Assembly (NCBI GenBank): GCA_964553915.1
Contig: CAZKMM010000047.1
Span: 1-17,551, forward strand
Direction: 5' to 3'
DNA from: CAZKMM01 sp964553915
GTDB lineage: Bacteria; RBG-13-61-14; DRUE01
DNA: 17,551 nucleotides
Position 1 is the stretch's first letter, and every line of letters begins with the position of its first letter. The notes beneath the pieces are model-generated. The model was not told the origin of the DNA and searched no databases. It saw nothing but the letters and a program-made list of their open reading frames with translations. The position numbers and the translations under genes are program-made. Of the stretch, positions 5,446 through 12,556 are shown in pieces.

Positions 5446-7068
5446 TTAATACATTGGTGGAGGAGCAGTGCCCGGGAATTTTTCCTTTTCCTCGGGTTTT
5501 TCTGCCACCAGGCATTCAGTGGTGATGAGCAAGCCAGCAACACTGGACGCGTTCTGAAGAGCGCTTCTCACCACCTTGGTCGGGTCAATGATTCCTGCTT
5601 TGGTCAGGTCTTCAAATTCCAGCTTCTGGGCATTGAAGCCGTGTCCACCTTTTCCAGACTTAATCTTATCCACCACAATGGCACCGTCCATCCCGGCATT
5701 TTGTGCAATCCACCTGGCAGGCTCTTCCAGAGCTTTCTTAACAATGTTCACTCCGAACTGCTCATCTTCATCATCCAGCTTGAGATTTTCCAGAGCCGGG
5801 ATACAACGAATATAAGCAACTCCACCGCCAGGAACAATCCCTTCTTCTACCGCAGCTTTAGTGGCATTAAGAGCATCTTCTACCCGGGCTTTCTTTTCTT
5901 TCATCTCGGTCTCGGTAGCGGCACCGACCTTAATTACCGCAACTCCGCCCGCGAGCTTTGCCAGTCGCTCCTGGAGTTTCTCCCGGTCATAGTCGCTGGT
6001 GGTTTCCTCAATCTGGGCACGAATCTGATTCATCCGGGCTTTGATTTCTTCTTTCTTGCCCGCACCCTCAATAATCGTGGTATTATCCTTATCCACCACG
6101 ATTCTCTTTGCCCGACCCAGGTCAGTGATTTTCACATTTTCCAGCTTCACGCCCAGGTCCTCAGTAAATGCCTGACCACCAGTGAGAATAGCAATATCCT
6201 GAAGCATTGCCTTTCTTCTCTCACCAAATCCCGGAGCTTTTACCGCACAACAGCTCAAAGTGCCCTTAATCCGGTTAACTACTAAGGTTGCCAGAGCTTC
6301 ACCCTCCACATCTTCCGCAATCACCAGCAGGGGCTTACCCATCCGAGCAATCTGCTCCAGAAGTGGAAGCAGGTCTTTCATAGAGCTGATTTTCTTCTCA
6401 TGGAGAAGGATATAAACATCTTCCAGAACGCATTCCATCTTTTCCGGGTCCGTGACAAAATACGGAGAGAGATACCCCCGGTCAAATTGCATTCCCTCAA
6501 CCACATCCAGGCTGGTCTCAGTAGTTTTGGCTTCTTCTACTGTAATGACGCCTTCTTTTCCAACTTTATCCATAGCTTCCGCAATGATTTCACCAATCAG
6601 AGAGTCATTATTAGCAGAAACGGTTCCTACCTGAGCAATCTCCTCTTTGCTTTTTACTGGTTTGGAGAGTTTTTCCAGCTCCTTCACCACGGTATCTACC
6701 GCTTTATCAATTCCTCTTTTCAAGCCCATTGGATTGGCACCTGCGGTAACCAGTCTCATTCCCTCCCGATAAATTGCCTGAGCCAGAACTGTGGCAGTGG
6801 TGGTGCCGTCTCCAGCAACATCACTGGTCTTGCTCGCCACTTCCTTGACCATCTGGGCTCCCATATTTTCAAATTTATCTTCCAGCTCAATCTCTTTCGC
6901 CACCGTGACTCCGTCTTTGGTTACCGTGGGGGAGCCAAAAGTCTTTTCAATTAAAACATTTCTTCCCCGAGGACCTAAAGTGACCTTAACCGCATCCGCC
7001 AGAGTGTTTACCCCTTTGAGAATCTTGTTTCTTGCCTCCTCCTGAAATCTCAATTCCTTTGCCGCCAT
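5446..7068 (-). CDS. groL: Chaperonin GroEL (60 kDa, Hsp60)
   Basis: ATP-driven folding chaperonin that forms a double ring and works with GroES in the cytosol. The 540 residues cover the whole family: MAAKELRFQEEAR at the start, VTLGPRGRNV (29-38), D52 in KDGVTV, the ATP loop GDGTTTATVLA with D87, the apical domain (about 190-375), then VEDALNATKAAVEEGIVPGGG with the catalytic Asp. The C-terminal tail is unusual: it ends in EEKEKFPGTAPPPMY and lacks the Gly-Gly-Met repeats typical of many GroELs. GGAGG lies shortly before the ATG. groES is 36 nt upstream, and both are read from the CIRCE-linked promoter. A long open frame on the opposite strand (5428-6285) is a shadow of this codon pattern. 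Confidence 0.98.
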   Translation of the reverse strand: MAAKELRFQEEARNKILKGVNTLADAVKVTLGPRGRNVLIEKTFGSPTVTKDGVTVAKEIELEDKFENMGAQMVKEVASKTSDVAGDGTTTATVLAQAIYREGMRLVTAGANPMGLKRGIDKAVDTVVKELEKLSKPVKSKEEIAQVGTVSANNDSLIGEIIAEAMDKVGKEGVITVEEAKTTETSLDVVEGMQFDRGYLSPYFVTDPEKMECVLEDVYILLHEKKISSMKDLLPLLEQIARMGKPLLVIAEDVEGEALATLVVNRIKGTLSCCAVKAPGFGERRKAMLQDIAILTGGQAFTEDLGVKLENVKITDLGRAKRIVVDKDNTTIIEGAGKKEEIKARMNQIRAQIEETTSDYDREKLQERLAKLAGGVAVIKVGAATETEMKEKKARVEDALNATKAAVEEGIVPGGGVAYIRCIPALENLKLDDEDEQFGVNIVKKALEEPARWIAQNAGMDGAIVVDKIKSGKGGHGFNAQKLEFEDLTKAGIIDPTKVVRSALQNASSVAGLLITTECLVAEKPEEKEKFPGTAPPPMY

Positions 7069-7104
7069 TTTCCTTACCTCCTTTTTTAAAAAATTTTTGT
7101 TTTC

Positions 7105-7401
7105 TTATTCCTCAATGATGGCTAAAACATCATCTTCCCGCATAATCATATATTCCTCACCGCCGATTTTTACCGTGGTGCCCGCATATTTTTCAAACAG
7201 GATGCGGTCACCAACCTTGACCTCCAGAGGTCTGACCGAGCCGTCCTCCAGAACTTTGCCTTTTCCGACCGCAATCACCTTTCCCTGGTGGGGCTTTTCC
7301 TTTGCAGTGTCTGGAATGATGATTCCACCTTCGGTTTTTTCTTCCTCTTCCAATTGCTTGACCAGAATCCGGTCCTGAAGCGGTCTGATTTTTACTGCCA
7401 T
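7105..7401 (-). CDS. groES: Co-chaperonin GroES (10 kDa)
   Basis: Heptameric lid for the GroEL cage. It is 98 residues, the normal length, with IRPLQDRILVKQ at the N-terminus, the mobile loop EEKTEGGIIIPDTAKEKP (about 19-37), GKVIAVGKGK, the VKVGDRILFEKYAG motif and the end VLAIIEE. The ATG follows AAAGGAGGGAG, a near-ideal ribosome site. It is the first gene of the groES-groEL operon; promoter and HrcA operator lie upstream at 7457-7529. Confidence 0.98.
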   Translation of the reverse strand: MAVKIRPLQDRILVKQLEEEEKTEGGIIIPDTAKEKPHQGKVIAVGKGKVLEDGSVRPLEVKVGDRILFEKYAGTTVKIGGEEYMIMREDDVLAIIEE

Positions 7402-7456
7402 TTTTCACTCCCTCCTTTCCCCGAAAATTTATACGAATAGTAAAAATTCGTTATTA

Positions 7457-7484
7457 AGTATAAATCCGGAATCGGGTTTGTCAA
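7457..7484 (-). promoter_or_regulatory. groESL promoter, sigma-70 like
   Basis: On the minus strand a perfect -35 TTGACA (7479-7484) and a -10 TATACT (7457-7462) are 16 bp apart, 55 bp upstream of the groES start. This is the best promoter match in the window. Confidence 0.7.
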
Positions 7485-7502
7485 GAGGAGGAGAGGAAAT
7501 TT

Positions 7503-7529
7503 TTAGCACCTTTTTTGCTGGAGTGCTAA
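7503..7529. promoter_or_regulatory. CIRCE element (HrcA operator)
   Basis: TTAGCACCT, 9 nt, GAGTGCTAA. Compared with the CIRCE consensus TTAGCACTC-N9-GAGTGCTAA, the right arm is perfect and the left arm differs only in its last two bases. The spacing is exact. HrcA binds such sites and represses groESL until heat stress. Here it lies 18 bp upstream of the -35 box rather than downstream of the promoter. No hrcA gene is in the window. Confidence 0.88.
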
Positions 7530-7588
7530 ATTTTTACGAAAAGAAGTATTTATCCATAAAATCAAAAAATCAGCCAAAATATTAAAAT

Positions 7589-9145
7589 TTATGGAGGATT
7601 TTGGAAATAAATTCGGAAAAATACCTCACTTTGCCTTTTTTTCCAGTCAGTTCTGGAGATTTCCACACTATGCCATCCATAGATTTCTTTGACCAGCCGG
7701 TATTTTTCTTTAAAACGGGCATCTTGGGCAAGTTTTCGGTCAAATTCGCTATGCCCGAGCCAGGCTCCGTTTGGGTAGTGATGAACCAGACTGACAATGC
7801 AGAAGGGATTTTGAGAAAAAATATAATCAAGGTCTGTGGTCATAGAGGAGATGCCCTTTAATCTTCCCAGATGCCGGTCCACCAAGCCCATCGTATCTAT
7901 GATTCGGTGGTGGTCTCCAAAATATCCGATGTAGCCAATGTCTCCAAGAGCAATGCTCTGATTCTGCCAGACATAGGTTTTAAGCCACCGGGCAGTGGGA
8001 AGATACCATTTGGATTGTTCCCGGTGCCAGGATTTTTCAAAGCTATCTTTGAGCGAATAGCTGGAAAAAGCATAGAGATTGCCAGCAACCATTATCATAA
8101 ACAGCGCGGAAACTATTTGCCGGGAACTTTTCAGGGAATACTTTAAATCCCGGGCAAGCTCTAATCCTGCAATCATTGAGCAACCGCAGAGTAATGGAAA
8201 GATATGGACCAGGAAGCGAAACCCGGGCATCCAGTCTCCACCCACCAGAAAAATGAACAGGCTGTAAATCCCTACCAGGATTAACCCGGCTTGAATTGCC
8301 GGGCTGAATTTTTTCAGCCGTGCCAGGGCATAAAGCAAAAGAAGATATAAAGGAAGCAGATGGGGATTTTTTAAGAAAAAGCTTTTAAAGTAAAAAAGAC
8401 CTTCTCTCAGGGCGAGCCATCCCAGGCCGGTTTTGGCATAAAAGGTATTGGGGAAAAGGCTCTGGTAATAAATAGCCCGGAAAAGGAAATAGCCAAGATA
8501 AGGAACTATAAACCAGAGCCAGATTTTTAAATTTTGCTTCTGAGCAGATAGCTTTTTTCCGGAGCGAAAAATTTGCACTCCAGCAATCACAAAAAAAAGA
8601 AGAATTCCATCCGGGCGGGTCAGGGAGGCGAGCAGGCAGAGGAGCATTGCTCTTCGGAGATGGTTTTTACTAAAAGCGTAAATTCCAGCAAGGAGCAGAA
8701 ATCCAAAAAGCCCGCTCTCAAGCCCCTCTACCTGCCAGATGGCAAAATAAATATTACTGGCAAGAAAATACCCGGCCAAAAGAGCAAGCCATCTGCTCTG
8801 GGTTTCCTGCTTGAGCCAGAGGAAAATGACCAGCAGGCTGAGAAGTCCGGAGACCACTCCCAGAGCTTGAGCGGTAAATTTTATACTCAGCCCGAGCTTC
8901 AAGCCCAGTGCCAACAAAAGCACCCAGAGAAAATTAGAATATCCTTCTACTCGCTCCAGAGCTTCTCCCCGGTTGTAAACCAGCCCATATCCCTGAACCA
9001 GATTTCGGGCATAGCGGGCTGAGATATAAGCATCATCAACCAGGTCGTGGCATTGCAAGAGCAAAACCACCAGTCCAAGAACAAACCCTGCAATTATGAA
9101 AAATAGAAATACTCGTTCTCGCAGGCGAGAGGCAGAGCCAGGCAT
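7589..9145 (-). CDS. Polytopic GT-C type glycosyltransferase-like membrane protein
   Basis: Inner-membrane protein of 518 residues with about ten hydrophobic segments in residues 10-350, then a soluble C-terminal part of about 150 residues. After the first helix comes the acidic loop D37-D38 followed by AYISARYARNLVQGYGLVYN, and then ERVEGYSNFLW. This D-D plus ISxRYxxNL pattern is characteristic of GT-C enzymes such as mannosyl- and arabinofuranosyltransferases that use lipid-linked sugars on the outer face. LVGGDWMPGFRFL and IALGDIGYIGYFGDHHRIID also fit that group. The donor and acceptor are unknown. I chose ATG 9145, which overlaps the TGA of the upstream response regulator by one base; a TTG at 9148 is an alternative. 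The pair is therefore translationally coupled. It ends 60 nt before CIRCE, with no clear terminator. Confidence 0.8.
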   Translation of the reverse strand: MPGSASRLRERVFLFFIIAGFVLGLVVLLLQCHDLVDDAYISARYARNLVQGYGLVYNRGEALERVEGYSNFLWVLLLALGLKLGLSIKFTAQALGVVSGLLSLLVIFLWLKQETQSRWLALLAGYFLASNIYFAIWQVEGLESGLFGFLLLAGIYAFSKNHLRRAMLLCLLASLTRPDGILLFFVIAGVQIFRSGKKLSAQKQNLKIWLWFIVPYLGYFLFRAIYYQSLFPNTFYAKTGLGWLALREGLFYFKSFFLKNPHLLPLYLLLLYALARLKKFSPAIQAGLILVGIYSLFIFLVGGDWMPGFRFLVHIFPLLCGCSMIAGLELARDLKYSLKSSRQIVSALFMIMVAGNLYAFSSYSLKDSFEKSWHREQSKWYLPTARWLKTYVWQNQSIALGDIGYIGYFGDHHRIIDTMGLVDRHLGRLKGISSMTTDLDYIFSQNPFCIVSLVHHYPNGAWLGHSEFDRKLAQDARFKEKYRLVKEIYGWHSVEISRTDWKKRQSEVFFRIYFQNPP

Positions 9146-9678
9146 CAATAATTTTCCAGAAAATATTTAATGGTGCGAAGAAGCCGGTTCAGCTCAAAGG
9201 GCTTGGTGATGTATTCATCGCATCCAACTTCAAAGGCTTTTCTAATTTCTTCTTTTTTGGTCTCTCCGCTCATAAAGATGATGGGGATATCCCGAAGCAA
9301 TTTATTTCCTTTCATCAGCATACAGAGCTCAAAGCCATTTACCCAGGGAAGGCGAAGGTCAAGAAGGATGAGGTCAAAGCTGTGGTTTTCCATAATTTTT
9401 GCCAGCTCCATTGCATCAGAGGCGCAGAGCGCCTGATATCCTTCTCGCTCCAGAGCAAGTCTCAGTGGCTCCCGGACAGATTCCTCATCATCAATAATCA
9501 GCACGGTTTTTGCCTGCCGGGTGGTGCGGAGCTTGCGGTATTCATTTAAGTCCACAACTTTCTCTCTTAAAAACCGCTCTTTTTTCAGCCGTTCAATCTG
9601 GAGGCTCAAGCTTTTGGCAGAAAGCACCAGCTGGTCAATCTTTAATTTCCCATTTTTTTTCTCCCGGGAATCTGCCAT
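9145..9678 (-). CDS. Response regulator with receiver domain and short helical N-terminus
   Basis: A 177-residue protein. Residues 1-55 are charged and likely helical, with a VVDLNEYRKLR element. Residues 57-177 form a receiver: D63-D64 acidic pair, phospho-acceptor D107 in LILLDLRLP, S137 in FMSGET and K159 in YITKP. There is no DNA-binding output. The N-terminal extension could be a dimerisation or docking region. ATG 9678 has GAGGGA a few bases upstream. It is followed by a 1-nt-overlapping GT-C membrane protein and is divergent from the M16 peptidase. A role in controlling envelope glycan synthesis is a guess from this coupling. The sensor kinase is not in the window. Confidence 0.88.
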   Translation of the reverse strand: MADSREKKNGKLKIDQLVLSAKSLSLQIERLKKERFLREKVVDLNEYRKLRTTRQAKTVLIIDDEESVREPLRLALEREGYQALCASDAMELAKIMENHSFDLILLDLRLPWVNGFELCMLMKGNKLLRDIPIIFMSGETKKEEIRKAFEVGCDEYITKPFELNRLLRTIKYFLENY

Positions 9679-9718
9679 TTTATTCCCTCAACTAATTTCT
9701 TCGGAAACTTTTATAAAA

Positions 9719-9747
9719 ATATTATCATCTGCTTTTAAAGAAATCAA
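9719..9747 (-). promoter_or_regulatory. Candidate promoter for the receiver/GT-C operon
   Basis: On the minus strand TTGATT (9742-9747) and TAATAT (9719-9724) are 17 bp apart, 40 bp before the response-regulator start. The match is moderate, in an AT-rich divergent gap. On the + strand a TTGACA at 9772-9777 has no good -10 partner. Confidence 0.35.
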
Positions 9748-9807
9748 CCAGTCAGTCCGGTTTCTGAAAAATTGACATTCTCAAGTTTAGCTGGCAATCT
9801 ATTGGGA

Positions 9808-12552
9808 ATGAAAAAATTGCTAAAAGGATTTTGGTTTTTTCTTTTGATTTTGCTGGGTGCCAGTTCATTAGGCGAAAATTCAACTTTCCTTTCTCATAAG
9901 TTTTCTAAAATTAATCTTCCCAAGGAACGAAAGATGCTGGAGTTAAAAAACGGGGTAAAGGTGTATCTGGAAAAAAATAGCTCCTCACCGGTAGTAGCGA
10001 TACAAATCTGGGCGCAGGCTGGAAGTGGCAGTGAAAAAGATGAACAGGCGGGCATCGCTCATTTAATTGAGCATATGAGTTTTCGGGGCAGTGAGCATTA
10101 TCCGAGCGGGGAGGTAGCTCGCCGGATTGAGGAGCTGGGCGGAGCTCTCAATGCTTTTACTAGCATTGATTTTACGGTTTATCATACGGTGATTTCCCGC
10201 AGGTTTTTTTCTGCCGGGCTGGAGGCATTGAGTGCCCTGGTCTTACATCCTTTATTTTTACCTGAGGAGCTGGAGCGGGAGCGGGAGGTAGTTTTAGAGG
10301 AGATTCGTCGGGAGGAGGATAATCCCCGGGTCCGGCTGTATCATCAGCTTTTTTCTCTGGCATATCAGACTCATCCTTATCGCCGACCTGTAATCGGCTA
10401 CCAGGAACAGGTAGCAGGATTTACCAGTGAGGATTTAAAAGAATTCTGGAGCTGTTATTATCAGCCAAAAAATCTCCGGGTGGTTATAGTCGGAGATATA
10501 GAGCTGGGCGGGGCGCAAAGGCTGGTAAAAAAGATTTTTAAAAAAGTAGAGCCAGGCTCATCCTGTCCGGAGCAGAAACCAGAGGAGATTTCCGAGCCCG
10601 AGCAGAAAAAACTTCGGCTAAAGCTCAGCCCGGAGAAGCTGGAGCAAAGCTATGTTTATCTGGGCTGGAAGATTCCTGGCTTTGGTCATCCGGATATGCC
10701 GGCTTTAGACCTTCTGGCAGTGATTCTCGGTCAGGGGGAAAGCTCCCGCCTGGTGGAGCAGGTAAGGGATAAGACAAAGCTGGTGAATCAGGTCTGGGCT
10801 TATGCTTATACTCCCAGGGGACCGGGTTTATTTATTATTGGCACCAGTTTAGAGCCAGCTCGCCTGATTGACGGGATAGGTGAAATTATCGCTCAGCTTC
10901 AGGCTCTAAAAACTTTTGGGATTGAAGACTGGGAGCTGGAGCGGGCAAAAAGACAGATTGAAAGCGATGCGATTTATTCCCGGGAAACAATGGAGGGAAG
11001 GGCACGCCGGCTGGGGTTTTTCATTTCTTTAACCGAAGACCCGGATTACGAGGAAAAATATCTAAAAGCCATTGAGCAGACCAGTAAAGAAGATATTATC
11101 CGCTGTGCGGAAAAATATCTTAAAAGCTCAAATCTTTCCCTTGCCGGGATAGTTCCGGAAAATAGATTTAAACCTTCCCTGGAGCAGGAGCTGGAAAAAG
11201 CCATTTTTCAGGCAGAGAGGAAAAAGCCTGCTCCTTTAGAAAAACAAAAGCCTCCTTATATTTCTGCTCCGCTTTATCCTTTCCCCAGAGTGGATAAAGC
11301 CAAAATGGTCTCGGAGCCAAAAAGATTTGTGCTTAAAAATGGGGTTCGGCTTCTGGTTCGGGAAAATCATTATGTTCCTCTGGTCTCGGTTCGGGCTGGA
11401 TTTCTGGGTGGAGTGAGATTTGAAGATGAAGCAACCAATGGAGTTTTTAATCTGATTGCTGAGATGCTTACTGAGGGCACCGAGCAAATGAGCGGTCAGG
11501 AAATTCATCGCCAGATAGAATCTCTGGCTGGCTCTTTAGCTGGTTTTTCTGGCAGAAATAGTTTTGGTCTGACAATGACGGTTCCCAGTGCTAATTTTGA
11601 GCGGGCACTGGAGATTTTTGCCCAGGTATTAACAGAGCCAAGTTTTCCGGAGCAGGAGCTGGAGCGGATTCGCTATCTGGTGCTCGGTGCAATTCGCCGG
11701 GAAAAGGACCAACCCCGGATTCTGGTAAACCGGCTTTTTCTCAAGACCCTTTATCAGCATCATCCCTATCGGTTTAATCCTCTAGGGAATGAGGAGAGCC
11801 TGGCCAGGTTAAAGAGAGAGGATTTGCAGGAATTCTATCAGCGCTTCGCTGGACCGGAGAATTTGGTAATTGCAGTGAGCGGGGATATAGACCCGAACTA
11901 TCTTAAAGTAAAACTAGAAGAATTATTCACAAGTTGGGAAATTAAAAAAGAAAAAATAACCCCGCCTTCCCCGGAGCCTGAGCTTGCAAAAAGCAGAATT
12001 ACTCAGGTTAAGCAAAAAACCGCTCAGGCTCATATTATGCTCGGCTGGCTGGGAACCACTCTTTCTTCTCCGGACCAGCCAGCGGTTGAGGTTCTTTCCG
12101 AGATTTTAAGCGGGATGAGTGGAAGGCTTTTTATTCATCTTCGGGATGAGCAGAGCCTGGCTTATGAGCTAAGTGCTTATCATCTTGATGGGCTGGAGCC
12201 GGGGTTTATTGCTGGTTATATTGGTTGTGCTCCGGAGAAGGCAGAGCAGGCGGTCAGGGGGCTTAAGCAGGAATTTGACCGGCTCAAAAAAGAGCTGGTT
12301 GCGAAAGAGGAGCTGGAGCGGGCAAAGAATAGTTTAATTGGCAATTATGAGATAGAGCTTCAGAGCAATCTCACTGTTGCCACTCATATATTTTTTGACG
12401 AGCTATATGGCTTGGGATTTGGGCACTGGCAGAGGTATTCAGAAAGGATTCAATCTGTGAGCGCAAAGCAGATTCAGGAGGTTGCCCGCAGATATATCAA
12501 ACCTGTTTATGCTCTGGCAGTTATCTCTCCCAAGCCGATTTCTTTAAGATAA
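9808..12552 (+). CDS. Exported M16 (pitrilysin/insulinase-like) zinc metallopeptidase, two-lobed
   Basis: A 914-residue M16 peptidase with both halves on one chain. The start MKKLLKGFWFFLLILLGASS is a signal peptide, so the protein is exported, probably to the periplasm. I took ATG 9808 rather than the in-frame TTG 9772 because the latter would put 12 residues before the signal peptide. The N-terminal half has the inverted zinc motif HLIEH (85-89) and the third ligand Glu in VVLEEIRREE (164 or 165). The second half is a structural copy in which the motif is lost (NLIAEM, about residue 547). It keeps the LRDEQSLAYELSAY substrate-binding segment (about 775-790). Many bacteria encode the two lobes as separate M16B genes; the fused form resembles PqqL-like proteins. 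It likely degrades peptides within a closed chamber. It is convergent with the glycosyltransferase gene, with only 4 nt between the stops. Confidence 0.93.
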   Translation: MKKLLKGFWFFLLILLGASSLGENSTFLSHKFSKINLPKERKMLELKNGVKVYLEKNSSSPVVAIQIWAQAGSGSEKDEQAGIAHLIEHMSFRGSEHYPSGEVARRIEELGGALNAFTSIDFTVYHTVISRRFFSAGLEALSALVLHPLFLPEELEREREVVLEEIRREEDNPRVRLYHQLFSLAYQTHPYRRPVIGYQEQVAGFTSEDLKEFWSCYYQPKNLRVVIVGDIELGGAQRLVKKIFKKVEPGSSCPEQKPEEISEPEQKKLRLKLSPEKLEQSYVYLGWKIPGFGHPDMPALDLLAVILGQGESSRLVEQVRDKTKLVNQVWAYAYTPRGPGLFIIGTSLEPARLIDGIGEIIAQLQALKTFGIEDWELERAKRQIESDAIYSRETMEGRARRLGFFISLTEDPDYEEKYLKAIEQTSKEDIIRCAEKYLKSSNLSLAGIVPENRFKPSLEQELEKAIFQAERKKPAPLEKQKPPYISAPLYPFPRVDKAKMVSEPKRFVLKNGVRLLVRENHYVPLVSVRAGFLGGVRFEDEATNGVFNLIAEMLTEGTEQMSGQEIHRQIESLAGSLAGFSGRNSFGLTMTVPSANFERALEIFAQVLTEPSFPEQELERIRYLVLGAIRREKDQPRILVNRLFLKTLYQHHPYRFNPLGNEESLARLKREDLQEFYQRFAGPENLVIAVSGDIDPNYLKVKLEELFTSWEIKKEKITPPSPEPELAKSRITQVKQKTAQAHIMLGWLGTTLSSPDQPAVEVLSEILSGMSGRLFIHLRDEQSLAYELSAYHLDGLEPGFIAGYIGCAPEKAEQAVRGLKQEFDRLKKELVAKEELERAKNSLIGNYEIELQSNLTVATHIFFDELYGLGFGHWQRYSERIQSVSAKQIQEVARRYIKPVYALAVISPKPISLR

Positions 12553-12556
12553 CCTT

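Noticed and set aside
5428..6285. Long open frame (285 codons) on the + strand opposite groEL
   Set aside because: It is antisense to a perfectly conserved groEL, has no ribosome site, and its translation (rich in S, F, H and N) looks like a codon-pattern shadow.
6400..6954. A second + strand open frame of 184 codons opposite groEL
   Set aside because: Same reason: shadow of groEL codon use, no family-like motif.
7530..7588. Second promoter upstream of CIRCE for groESL
   Set aside because: AT-rich with TAAATA and TTGATT/TTGGCT-like boxes, but none with an acceptable spacer, so it is not listed as a feature.
8573..9022. Open frame of 149 codons on the + strand inside the GT-C gene
   Set aside because: It is very rich in K, Q, S and E, lacks a ribosome site, and lies opposite hydrophobic segments that have clear protein character.
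9772..9807. Upstream TTG start for the M16 peptidase
   Set aside because: It would add 12 residues before a clear signal peptide that begins at ATG 9808; the same bases look more like a -35 hexamer.
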